A program made the position numbers and the translations under genes. From RGDT01 sp964630925 (GTDB taxonomy: Bacteria; Planctomycetota; Planctomycetia; Gemmatales; Gemmataceae), in the NCBI GenBank assembly GCA_964630925.1, contig CAZVZK010000002.1, forward strand, positions 1 through 64,000: a stretch of 64,000 nt of DNA, written 5' to 3'. Below, in pieces: positions 32,815 to 41,202 of this stretch (positions within the stretch are counted from its first letter, which is position 1; every line of letters begins with the position of its first letter). A model generated the notes under the pieces. It ran no database searches. It was given only the letters and a program-made list of their open reading frames with translations, and was not told the origin of the DNA.

Positions 32815-34137
32815 TCAGAAGCGGAACCAGCGGGCCGGCACGAGGAAGAACGCGGCGGCGGCGGCGGCGAACGCGATCAGGAACAGCACCGCCGCCGTCA
32901 CCCACCCGGAGCCGCCGGAGGGATCCTCGTCGCCCAGGAAGTCGATCCGCGGGGCGGCCTGGTCGCGTAGGGCGGGCGACGGCGCCGTCGCCTCCTGCTG
33001 CGGCGGGCGCGTCGGCGCCTCGGCACGGGGCTGGGCGGGCGCGGCGGCCCCGGGCATCGGCATCGGGGCCGCCGACACGATCAGGTCGCGGAACTCCGGG
33101 TAGCCCTGGAGCGGTTCGAAGGGCCCGCTCTTGCTGCGGCTGGCGCGGATGTTGGAGGCGTCGCCCAGCAGGCCGTCCTTGAGCGAGCGGCGGATGGCGG
33201 GGGTGCCGCCCTTGACGGTGTGGGTGGAGCCGTCCTCATCCTTGTAGATGAGGTACCACATGTCCTGATGCGTCCCGGAGCCCACGGACGCGACGCGCCG
33301 CGTGCTGTGGCCGGTCAGGTCCTCGATGAACTCGCGGCAGGAGCGCGGGCGTTTTTCGGGGTCGGCGCTCATGGCCCGCATGATGGCCCAGTCGATGCGC
33401 TCCGACAGGTCGGGGGCGATCTCGCGCGGGGCCGTCAGGTCGTTCTGGATCTTCTTCATCCAGGCGTCGAGGGGGCCGTTCGACTGGAACGGCAGCACGC
33501 CGGTGACCATCTGGTACAGGGTGGCGCCGAGGCTGTAGATGTCGCAGCGGATGTCGGCGCCCTTGGCGTTGCGGAACTGCTCCGGGGCCATGAAGTGTGG
33601 CGTGCCCAGGCCGCGGCCCGTCTTGGTCAGGTTGAGGTCGGTCTCGGTCTCCTTGACGAGGCCGAGGTCGGCGAGCTTGGCGACGCCGTCGGCGCGGACG
33701 AGGATGTTGTCGGGCTTCACGTCGCGGTGAATCAGGTTCTGCTTGTGGGCGCGGTGCAGGCCCTGCGCCACCTGGGCGATGATGCGGATCGCCTCCGTCT
33801 CGCTCATGCGCCCTTCGCGTTCGATCTTCTGGCCGAGCGACTCGCCCTCGACGTACTCCATGACGAGGTAGGGCGACGAGCCGGTGTCGCCGAACTCGAT
33901 CGCCCGCACGATGTTGGGGTGGTCGAGCTTGCGGGCGGCGTGGAACTCCTGCTCGAAGCGCTTGAGCAGGACGGGGTTGGCGGCCATGTGCGGGGGCATG
34001 ATCTTGATGGCGACGACCAGGCCGGAGTCGCGCGAGCGGGCGCGGTAGATCGCGCCCATGCCACCCTCGGCGATCTTGTCCACCAATTCGTAGTTGCCGA
34101 CAATCTGCATCGCGCCCTTCGCGGTGTCCGCTGCCAT
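32815..34137 (-). CDS. Tail-anchored Hanks-type Ser/Thr protein kinase
   Basis: A 440-aa kinase. The catalytic domain covers about residues 14-275: glycine loop AEGGMGAIY (23-31), ATP-binding K45 in VVAIKIM, HRDVKPDN (about 139), DLG in place of DFG, and GTPHFMAPEQF. A linker of unknown fold (about 290-365, with QDMWYLIYKDEDGSTHTVKGG) and a Pro/Ala/Gln-rich stretch follow. A single hydrophobic segment (about 413-434) lies only six residues from the C-terminus, so the kinase would face the cytoplasm from a tail anchor. The start at 34137 is an ATG opening the kinase. It is divergent from the coiled-coil cluster at 34417, with 279 bases between them. Confidence 0.88.
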   Translation of the reverse strand: MAADTAKGAMQIVGNYELVDKIAEGGMGAIYRARSRDSGLVVAIKIMPPHMAANPVLLKRFEQEFHAARKLDHPNIVRAIEFGDTGSSPYLVMEYVEGESLGQKIEREGRMSETEAIRIIAQVAQGLHRAHKQNLIHRDVKPDNILVRADGVAKLADLGLVKETETDLNLTKTGRGLGTPHFMAPEQFRNAKGADIRCDIYSLGATLYQMVTGVLPFQSNGPLDAWMKKIQNDLTAPREIAPDLSERIDWAIMRAMSADPEKRPRSCREFIEDLTGHSTRRVASVGSGTHQDMWYLIYKDEDGSTHTVKGGTPAIRRSLKDGLLGDASNIRASRSKSGPFEPLQGYPEFRDLIVSAAPMPMPGAAAPAQPRAEAPTRPPQQEATAPSPALRDQAAPRIDFLGDEDPSGGSGWVTAAVLFLIAFAAAAAAFFLVPARWFRF

Positions 34138-34416
34138 CGACCCCCTCCATTGGCGGCCTGGCCTGCACGCGCCACCACTCGATTGTAACTCAGAGAAGGG
34201 GGATCGGCCCGCCAATTTTCCAGAAAGGCACGCCCTGCCGGGCGTGCCGGTCCGGCGGGCGCGGGCGCAGGCGCCCCCCGCGGCGCACCCCGTCCGGCGG
34301 CGCGGATTTCCCCGCCATTTGCACTGGCGAGGTGGGCGTTCGTCGGTCACAATGAGGTGTGGTGGGGCCACCTTGCCCATCTTGCCTCGATCCGGGGTCC
34401 GCAGAGGACAGGGGCC

Positions 34417-35748
34417 ATGTCGTTCTTCGGCAAATTCTTGCTCGTGCTCAACCTGCTCGGGGCCGCCGCGCTCGGCTACTTCGCCGTGCAGGACTACGGC
34501 AAGCGGCAGGCGTGGTCGCAGGCCGCCTTCACCTACGACTGGATGCTCGACGGCCTGCCGGTGGACGGCGACCAGCTCGACGAGTCCGGCTGGCCGGTGG
34601 CGGACCGGATGGCGGAGTCGGTCAACGGCCACCTGTTCAGCGGCGTGGGGGGCCAGCCCGTCGCCACCCAGACCGACGAGGTGAAGCGCGTCAAGGGGCT
34701 GGTGGACGCGAAGCTCGCGCCCGTGCAGGCCGACAAGGTCAAGCACTCGCACGAGCTGGCGAAGCTGCTGCTGCCGCTCGCCGACTTCAACCTCGAACGC
34801 GACCAGTACATCGCCGCCCGCACGCACCTGGCCAGCGACGCCGCCGTCGCGGCCCTGCGGCAGCGCTACAACAAGGCGCTGATCGAGGCCAAGGAGATCC
34901 TGGCACGCGAGAAGAAGGGGGCGGCCCCGGGCGACAAGGAGCGCAGCAGCGAGGACGCCTTCCGGCTCGGGTTCCGCCTCCAGGCGGGCCTGCCCAGCGA
35001 CGCCATGACGCGGCTGATCGCCGACGGCCTGCCGGCGAACCTGGCGGGCCTCGCCAACACCGACGCCCTGTTCGACGCGGCTCTGGAGACGCAGCGGGCG
35101 CAATTCCAGGCGAAGTTGGACGGCCTGTTCTTCGCGGCGCAGGCCGGGCCGAAGGAGCCGACCAACCGCAAGGCGTCGCTGGCGACGCAGAAGGCGGCCA
35201 TCGCGCGGCTGCTGTTCGGGCTGTCGGTGTCGCTGGCCGGCGACGACCTGACGCAGAAGGCGGTGCAGGACCTCCAGGGGCAGGCGATGCGGCGGATGTA
35301 CGTCGTGTGCGGGCTGCGGGTCGGCCTCGACGCGGTCTCGGAGCGGACGGCGATCCTGCGCGGCCTGGCCATGCTGGCGGACAGCGCCGCGGCCCAGGAG
35401 CGGACGGTGTTCCTGGCCGACCTGGCGTACTGGCTCGAGGCCGCCCGCGAGCAGGCGTACCTGGTGTTGCAGGAGGAGCGTGCGATCATCGACAGCAGGG
35501 CGAAGGTGACCGCGCAGCAGGCCCTGGTGTCGAAGCGCGAGGCGGACGTGAAGAAGGCCAAGGAGCAGTTCGATGACGCCCTGTTGAAGACCGACGAGCA
35601 GCTGCGGGCGTTGCGGAAGATGTCGGGCGAGCTGCTGGCCGACCGCGTCCTGGCCCGCGACAAGATCGGCGAGCTGCTGCAGAAGAATGAAGAGATCGAG
35701 CGGCTGGAGAAGCGTATCCGCGAATTGAAGCAGAAGAAGGCGCGCTGA
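34417..35748 (+). CDS. Membrane-anchored coiled-coil protein (cluster gene 1)
   Basis: A 443-aa protein of no family I recognise. One N-terminal transmembrane helix (residues about 4-23) begins with MSFFGKFLLVLNLLG, a signature shared with the next two genes. A long helical body (residues 40-360) is Ala/Leu-rich, and a coiled coil covers the last ~80 residues (RVLARDKIGELLQKNEEIER). With the short N-terminus inside, the body would face the periplasm. ATG at 34417 has GAGGACAGGGG upstream. It is the first of four same-strand genes, followed after 11 bases by the second. Confidence 0.8.
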   Translation: MSFFGKFLLVLNLLGAAALGYFAVQDYGKRQAWSQAAFTYDWMLDGLPVDGDQLDESGWPVADRMAESVNGHLFSGVGGQPVATQTDEVKRVKGLVDAKLAPVQADKVKHSHELAKLLLPLADFNLERDQYIAARTHLASDAAVAALRQRYNKALIEAKEILAREKKGAAPGDKERSSEDAFRLGFRLQAGLPSDAMTRLIADGLPANLAGLANTDALFDAALETQRAQFQAKLDGLFFAAQAGPKEPTNRKASLATQKAAIARLLFGLSVSLAGDDLTQKAVQDLQGQAMRRMYVVCGLRVGLDAVSERTAILRGLAMLADSAAAQERTVFLADLAYWLEAAREQAYLVLQEERAIIDSRAKVTAQQALVSKREADVKKAKEQFDDALLKTDEQLRALRKMSGELLADRVLARDKIGELLQKNEEIERLEKRIRELKQKKAR

Positions 35749-35759
35749 GGCACACAACC

Positions 35760-36506
35760 ATGACGTTCATCGGCAAGCTGTTCGTGATGGTCAACGTCGC
35801 CGTCAGCCTGATGCTGATGGTGGCCGGGCTGGGGCTGTTCGCCACGCGCGTCGATTGGACCGACGCGCCGGCCAAGGGCGGCGCCCCGGCCGGCGTGATG
35901 TCGGCCAAGAAGGCGGCGTTGAAAGACGTGACGGAGACGATCCGGCCCGCTGAGGCGACGTGGAGCGCGTCGTACGGCGAGCTGTTCGTGCAGGAGAAGA
36001 ACCGCGCCACCAACCGCCAGTTCTTCAGTGACAGGCTGGCCGACGTGCGCGGCGACCCCGACACCGGGAGGCAGCCCCAGATGGCCGTTCTGAATGCCGG
36101 CCTCCCCGTGCTGGACGCCATCGGGCAGCCGAAGCTCGCCCCCGCCACGAACAGGCAGGGTGAGCCGGGCTTGAAGTCCCTCAAGTTTTACGAGGGGGAG
36201 CTGGTGAAGAAGCACGCCGAGAACGAGGCCGAGCTGAAGAGGTTCAACGCGGAGGTCACCAAGGACATCGCGCTGACGGACGAGCTGATCGGCAAGGACG
36301 GCAAGAAGGGGCTACGCGACCTGATCAATGACGAGAAGGTGAAGCGCGAGGGGTTGGAGGCGGAGATCGAGCAGACGGGGCCGCTGTTCATCAACGCCAA
36401 GGTCGAGGCCGCCGTCTCCCAGCGGCGTATCGACCTGCTGGACGAGCAGATCAAGTCGTTGAAGGAGCGTGTGCGGAGTCTGGAGAAACTGGACGCGGAG
36501 CCGTGA
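35760..36506 (+). CDS. Membrane-anchored coiled-coil protein (cluster gene 2)
   Basis: A 248-aa protein of unknown function. A transmembrane segment (MTFIGKLFVMVNVAVSLMLM) shares the M-(S/T)-x-x-GK start and the N-V/L hydrophobic pattern of its neighbours, and is followed by the short motif TRVDW. The middle is polar. The last ~100 residues are strongly helical and coiled-coil (VEAAVSQRRIDLLDEQIKSL). It starts 11 bases after gene 1, so the two are surely co-transcribed. The following 171-base gap is the largest in the cluster. Confidence 0.8.
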   Translation: MTFIGKLFVMVNVAVSLMLMVAGLGLFATRVDWTDAPAKGGAPAGVMSAKKAALKDVTETIRPAEATWSASYGELFVQEKNRATNRQFFSDRLADVRGDPDTGRQPQMAVLNAGLPVLDAIGQPKLAPATNRQGEPGLKSLKFYEGELVKKHAENEAELKRFNAEVTKDIALTDELIGKDGKKGLRDLINDEKVKREGLEAEIEQTGPLFINAKVEAAVSQRRIDLLDEQIKSLKERVRSLEKLDAEP

Positions 36507-36677
36507 GGCCGTTACACTGGTGTATCGGCGATCAAGGGGAGGGCGAGGCCCCACGCCGGCAAATCGCGGTTGACAGGGGCCGGCCCGGTGGGCATAAGCG
36601 GCCTCAATCCAGCGGGGTGAATTCGGGGTCAGCGGGGCCGGGCCGGGAGGCAGGCGCCGCGGAGTGGGGAGTGGGAC

Positions 36678-37619
36678 ATGAGCGCCGTCGGAAAGCTCCT
36701 GGTCTTCCTGAACCTCGTGTTCAGCCTCGTCGTCGGGACGTTCGCCGTCATGGACTACACGGCCCGCACGCACTGGAAGGACGGCTACGAGAAGGTGGCC
36801 CAGCAGTTGGCCATCGAGAAGGGCACCGCGGCGGCCTACAAGGCCGACGCCGAGCGTCTCTCGAAGGAGAAGGCGGAATTCAACGCGCAAGCCCGCGCGG
36901 CGGCCGGCAAGGACCTCGAGATCACCCGCCCCGAGGACGTGAACCGCGTGGCGCAGCTCATCGGCGCCCAGCTCACGAACTACAAGCGGCAGATTGACGA
37001 GCTGAGGGGGACGCAGGCGGCCCTGCAGAAGCAGCTCCAGGACGAGAAGATCAAGGTCACGCAGTATGAGGTGGCCGCCACGGGCAGCCAGAAGGACGTG
37101 GAGCGCCGGCAGATCGACGTGCGCAAGGTCGAGGAGCTGCTGGTGGCGCAGACCAAGGAGACGACCCGCCTCGCCGTCGAGCGGAACAAGATGCGCGACG
37201 ACAAGGTGGCCGCCGAGATCGAGGCGACCTCGCTACGCGACAAGAACGTGCAGATGGCGGGGCGTCTGGCGGAGCTGGAGCGCGACCTCGCCCGCGTCAA
37301 ACTCGGCGGTCAGGCCGGCGGCCCCAGGCGGCCCGGCACCGGCGCGATGGCCGGCTCGCCGCCCCCTGAGAACCTCGAGGGCCGGATCACGCAGGTGGCG
37401 GAGAAGGGCCTCGTGCGCATCAGCATCGGCAGCGACAACGGCCTGTCCCTGCACAACACCCTGGAGGTGTTCCGCCTCGGCTCGACGCCCAAGTACCTCG
37501 GCAAGATCCGCATCGTCAGCCTGATGCCGGACACGGCGGTCGGGCAGGTCGAGGGCAAGGCGTACGGCCCGCTGCTGAAGGACGACATGGTGGCGACGAA
37601 GATCCTGGGCGGCCGCTGA
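36678..37619 (+). CDS. Membrane-anchored coiled-coil protein with C-terminal beta domain (cluster gene 3)
   Basis: A 313-aa protein. The N-terminus (MSAVGKLLVFLNLVFSLVVG) is the same transmembrane signature as in genes 1 and 2. A long coiled coil spans about residues 30-215 (LQKQLQDEKIKVTQYEVAAT). After a Gly/Pro linker (GGPRRPGTGAMAG), a beta-rich domain at about 228-313 reads GRITQVAEKGLVRISIGSDN and later YLGKIRIVSLMPDTAVG, resembling small beta-barrels seen in MreC- or FlgT-like periplasmic proteins. This resemblance is only by pattern. GGGAGTGGG precedes the ATG. Confidence 0.8.
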   Translation: MSAVGKLLVFLNLVFSLVVGTFAVMDYTARTHWKDGYEKVAQQLAIEKGTAAAYKADAERLSKEKAEFNAQARAAAGKDLEITRPEDVNRVAQLIGAQLTNYKRQIDELRGTQAALQKQLQDEKIKVTQYEVAATGSQKDVERRQIDVRKVEELLVAQTKETTRLAVERNKMRDDKVAAEIEATSLRDKNVQMAGRLAELERDLARVKLGGQAGGPRRPGTGAMAGSPPPENLEGRITQVAEKGLVRISIGSDNGLSLHNTLEVFRLGSTPKYLGKIRIVSLMPDTAVGQVEGKAYGPLLKDDMVATKILGGR

Positions 37620-37644
37620 GACGCGGCGGGGGAGGGCAACGGTC

Positions 37645-37929
37645 ATGGCTCGTTCTCGCAGCTCGGAGCCCGCGGCGCCCGCGCCGAAGTCGGACGCCTA
37701 CGTCGGCCTGCTGTTCATCTCGCTGATCGCGCAGATCACCGGGGCGGTCTTCTTCTACCTCGACTGGTCCGCCTACCCGACGACCAAGCCGTCGCCGCCC
37801 CCGGCGGTCAGCGTGCAGACGCCGCCCCTACCCGGCACGCCGGCGGGCGCCGGCGGGGCCGCTCCGCCGCCGATGGGCGGGGGGGCACCGATGGGCGGCG
37901 GCGCCCCGATGGCCGGCGGCATGCCGTGA
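37645..37929 (+). CDS. Small membrane protein with Pro/Gly/Met tail (cluster gene 4)
   Basis: A 94-aa protein with one transmembrane helix (about residues 20-38, VGLLFISLIAQITGAVFFYL) and a low-complexity extracytoplasmic tail ending in repeated PPMGGGAPMGGG units. It starts 25 bases after gene 3, is the last gene of the cluster, and stops 87 bases before mnmA. No family recognised. The tail resembles that of the Pro/Gly-rich protein at 3251-4075. Confidence 0.7.
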   Translation: MARSRSSEPAAPAPKSDAYVGLLFISLIAQITGAVFFYLDWSAYPTTKPSPPPAVSVQTPPLPGTPAGAGGAAPPPMGGGAPMGGGAPMAGGMP

Positions 37930-38016
37930 ACGCGACGCGTCGCGGCGGTGTCCCTGCTACAATGGTGATGACCTCCGGGGGCGTCAGCCCCCGGCTCGCC
38001 TTTGTGGAGTGGCACC

Positions 38017-39081
38017 GTGTCCCGTGTCGTGCTGGCGATGAGCGGCGGGGTCGATAGCAGCGTGGCGGCCCTCCTCCTCAAGGAACAGGGCCACGACGTG
38101 ATCGGCCTGTTCATGCGCACGGGCACGGAGGCGGCCCAGGACACCCGCTCGGACCGCAAGAAGGGCTGCTGCAGCGCCATCGACGCCGGCGACGCCCGCC
38201 GGGTGGCCGACCGGCTGGACATCCCGTTCTACGCGCTGGACTTCGAGGAGGAGTTCGGCCGCGTCATCGACTACTTCGCAGACGAGTACCTCGCGGGTCG
38301 CACGCCCAACCCCTGCGTCGTGTGCAACTCCTGGCTGAAGTTCGGGGCGCTTTGGCGCTACGGTCAGCAATTCGACGCCGACTTCATCGCCACGGGGCAT
38401 TACGCCCGCATCGTCGGCGGGTCGGAGCTGCACCGCGCCGCCGACCCGGAGAAGGATCAGTCCTACGTCCTGTTCGGCATCGAGCGGGCGATGCTGCCGC
38501 GTCTGATGTTCCCGCTCGGCGACATGCGGAAGGCGGACGTGCGTGAGATGGCTCGCCGTGCGGGCCTGGGTGTCGCGGACAAGCCGGACAGCGTGGAGAT
38601 CTGCTTCGTGCCCGGCGGCGACCACGCCGAGGTGGTGCGGGCGCGCCGCCCCGGCGCGTCGGCCCCCGGCAAGTTCGTCGATCCGGACGGCGAGGTGCTG
38701 GGCGATCACGACGGCATCGAGCGGTACACGGTGGGGCAGCGCAAGGGGCTGGGCGTGGCGCTGGGCGAGCGGCGCTACGTCCTGAAGATCGTGCCGTCGG
38801 CGAACGAGGTCGTCCTCGGCGAGCGTGAGGGGCTGCTGGCGTCGGGGCTGCGGGCCTCGCGCGTCAACTGGCTGGCGGACGCGCCGTCCGGCCCGCTGGC
38901 GTGCGCGGTGCAGGTGCGCTACCGACACCGCCCCGCGGCGGCCGTCGTGGAGGCGGCGGACGGCGGGGCCGTGGTGCGTTTCGAGGAGCCGCAGTCGGCG
39001 ATCACGCCGGGGCAGGCGGCGGTGTTCCACGACGGGACGCGCATCCTGGGCGGCGGCTGGATCGAGGGGGCGACGCCCTGA
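38017..39081 (+). CDS. mnmA: tRNA-specific 2-thiouridylase MnmA
   Basis: A 354-aa enzyme that thiolates uridine-34 of tRNA for Lys, Glu and Gln. The P-loop SGGVDSS is at residues 9-15, the catalytic cysteine region is TPNPCVVCN, ATGHYARI follows, and the second cysteine is in SVEICFVPGGDH. The C-terminal beta domain ends in QAAVFHDGTRILGGGWI. The GTG at 38017, with GTGGAG upstream, was preferred to a TTG at 38002. The TACAAT at 37958-37963 could be a -10 box but no good -35 is seen. Confidence 0.94.
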   Translation: MSRVVLAMSGGVDSSVAALLLKEQGHDVIGLFMRTGTEAAQDTRSDRKKGCCSAIDAGDARRVADRLDIPFYALDFEEEFGRVIDYFADEYLAGRTPNPCVVCNSWLKFGALWRYGQQFDADFIATGHYARIVGGSELHRAADPEKDQSYVLFGIERAMLPRLMFPLGDMRKADVREMARRAGLGVADKPDSVEICFVPGGDHAEVVRARRPGASAPGKFVDPDGEVLGDHDGIERYTVGQRKGLGVALGERRYVLKIVPSANEVVLGEREGLLASGLRASRVNWLADAPSGPLACAVQVRYRHRPAAAVVEAADGGAVVRFEEPQSAITPGQAAVFHDGTRILGGGWIEGATP

Positions 39082-39844
39082 CGGACGCGGGCCGCTGTCC
39101 TCACTCGACGTGATGCCCCAGGACCTGATCCGCTTCGACCTCGACCTCGTCGCTATCCAGATGCACCCAGGTGGTGAACAGCCATCCGCCGGGTGCACTC
39201 AGGAGTGCGCGATGCCAGGGGGCTGGAACGCCCGGACACCGACAATCAAGGGGGCGGACGCGCCTCCGCACGTCATCCGGCGGGGGCGGCGACACGGTGG
39301 GCGTGTGGCCAGGTGAGCGGGTGGCTCTCGCACTCGACTCCGGTCCGCGTCACGATGCGTCGAATAACGCCAGAGTCACATGGCCAAACGGCGAGGGAGT
39401 GGGCAGGTGACTCGGCGGAGTGGGCGGGTGACTCCGGGGGAGAATTTGCATTGCAGGTTTGTGTGAGGGGGTCTGCAATGCAATGGTCCGACCACCGCCA
39501 TGCCCCGCTCACCTCGGGCGGAGCGGGCCACCGCCCCGCGTCTCCTTCCGTCCGATACCGGCGGCCGGGCCGGCGGCCTCCGCAGGGGTGAGACGGGGTG
39601 AGCATGTGAGCGTGTGAGCAGGTGACTCGCGCACTCGCAGACAATCCGTGACAGAAAGCGTGGGTTGATGCCGAGTCACCTGCTCAACGGCGTGAGCACA
39701 TGATTCGAGGACCGCCGGAAGTGGGCAGGTGACTCGGCTGCCTCCGCCGGCCACCCCGACTGTCTCCTTCCGTTCATCCCCCCTGCCGCGTGAACGGTTA
39801 CTCGGCGGCTGGCCCGACATCCCGCTTCCGACGCCGGGCGGCTC
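39082..39844. other. 763-bp repeat-rich intergenic region between convergent genes
   Basis: No convincing gene. From about 39311 to 39740 it carries at least five copies of GGTGACTC or its complement (39406, 39428, 39621, 39673 inverted, 39728), most inside the longer GTGGGCAGGTGACTCGG, plus related GTGAGC words. A TGCAATGCA-type repeat lies at 39446-39560. A minus-strand frame from 39295 to 39101 ending in WLFTTWVHLDSDEVEVE could be a gene remnant, but I cannot assign it. The region separates mnmA and the SpoIIE-type gene, which face each other. Confidence 0.6.
39446..39560. repeat. Degenerate TGCAATGCA-type repeat, copy 2
   Basis: Begins with TTGCATTGCAGG, continues GTGTGAGGGGGTCTGCAATGC, and ends near TCTCCTTCCGTCC. 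It matches 1503-1605 in block order, with insertions, and shares core words with the 224-bp repeats at 1110 and 58498. Confidence 0.5.
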
Positions 39845-41044
39845 TCACGCCCCGTTGCGCTCCAGCAGCAGCACCGACGTGTCGTCGTGCCGGCCGTGGC
39901 CGCCGGTGAACCGGTGCGACATCTCGAACAGGTGGTCGAGCGTCTCGCCCAGGCCGCGGCCGTGGCACGCCTTGAGGGCCTCGCAGATGCCCGACACGCC
40001 GAACGCCTTGCCACCCTCGCCCTCGCCCGGCGCCAGGGCGTCGGTCAGGCCGTCCGAGTACATCAGGAGGCGGCTGTGTGGGGGCATTACGAAGGAGAAC
40101 GCCTCGTACCCCAACCCGTCGGCGATGCCCAGAGGCAGGCCGCCGTCGGAGTTGTGTCCGACCTGCGTCACCTCGTTGGTGTCGAGGCGGTGCAGGAGGG
40201 CGGGGGGGTGGCCGGCGGAGGTCCACGTCACCGTGTGCCCGCGCGTGTCCACCGCCGTGTACAGCAGGGTGATGAAGCCGCCGCCCGACTGCACGATGGA
40301 GTTCGAGCAGAGCATGGCGTTGATGTACGCGACGAAGGCCGACGTGTCGGCGTACTTGGCCGAGCTGATCATGCGCACCAGCGTGTGCATGGTCATGATC
40401 GACATGCAGGCCTTGAGGCCGTGGCCCGAGGCGTCGCCGACCAGGGCGACCAGGGTGTGCTCGTCGGCCCGGAACAGGTCGTAGTAGTCGCCGCCGGCCA
40501 TGATCATCTTCTGCCCGCCGATGGCGAGCTGGGCCGGCTCGTAGCGTGCGACGGCCTTGTAGCCCGGCGGCGGCTCCAGCCCGCGCGGGATGATGGCCTC
40601 CTGGAGCATGCGAACGCCGTTGATCTCCTGGCGCATCTGCTCGGCCATCTTCCGCTCCTGCTCGGCCTTGAAGGCGGCCACGGCCGACTCCAGGGTCGAG
40701 AGGACGAGGAAGATGTAGTCGCCCTGCGGGTCGCGGTAGATGTAGTAGCGCAGCCCGCGTGTCAGGAAGCGCGGCAGGGCGATCATCTCTTGCGGCCGGC
40801 ACGCCATCACCAGAGGCGTGTACGCCGCCACGGCGGACAGGCGTGTGAACGCCTCGAACCCCTGGTCCACGGTCTTGGGGAAGGTCAGGCAGACGAACAA
40901 CACGTCCCAGTCGCCGCCCTCCGCCTTGGTGACGAGGTCATCCACCGACGCGGCGAGCGTCACCTCGTTGTCGCCGCCCCCGGCGAGGTACAGTTGCAGG
41001 AGCTCGGCCTCGGACGGGTCGTCCCAACCTGCGAGGATCTTCAT
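39845..41044 (-). CDS. Receiver-like/SpoIIE PP2C phosphatase
   Basis: A 399-aa protein. Residues 1-115 resemble a response-regulator receiver fold with degenerate acidic residues (MKILAGWDDPSEAELLQLYL). A helical linker with RKMAEQMRQEINGVRMLQEAI follows, then a SpoIIE-type PP2C domain from about 160 with GGDYYDLFR, LVGDASGHGLKACMSIMTMH, TWTSAGHPPALL, LLMYSDGLTDAL and a final GRHDDTSVLLL. The aspartates in GGDYYD and GDASGHG that bind metal are present, so activity is expected. Such phosphatases act in anti-sigma/anti-anti-sigma switches. No partner is visible nearby. ATG at 41044 was preferred over TTG at 41053. Confidence 0.88.
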   Translation of the reverse strand: MKILAGWDDPSEAELLQLYLAGGGDNEVTLAASVDDLVTKAEGGDWDVLFVCLTFPKTVDQGFEAFTRLSAVAAYTPLVMACRPQEMIALPRFLTRGLRYYIYRDPQGDYIFLVLSTLESAVAAFKAEQERKMAEQMRQEINGVRMLQEAIIPRGLEPPPGYKAVARYEPAQLAIGGQKMIMAGGDYYDLFRADEHTLVALVGDASGHGLKACMSIMTMHTLVRMISSAKYADTSAFVAYINAMLCSNSIVQSGGGFITLLYTAVDTRGHTVTWTSAGHPPALLHRLDTNEVTQVGHNSDGGLPLGIADGLGYEAFSFVMPPHSRLLMYSDGLTDALAPGEGEGGKAFGVSGICEALKACHGRGLGETLDHLFEMSHRFTGGHGRHDDTSVLLLERNGA

Positions 41045-41202
41045 GGTGTCCAACCAGCGAAAGACGGACGGCCGGCCAGGCAGGGCGGGTGGAGCAGGCC
41101 ATGCGCGTGGAGCGGGAATGGTGGGCCGTGCGAGCGGCCCCGTTCATGATACTCTCATCGGCCAGAATTGTTCCGGATTCGAACAGGAATGCGGGCCGGG
41201 GC

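Noticed and set aside
39101..39295. Minus-strand 64-codon frame ending WVHLDSDEVEVEADQVLG
   Set aside because: No start context or recognised family. It may be a remnant but evidence is too thin to call a gene.
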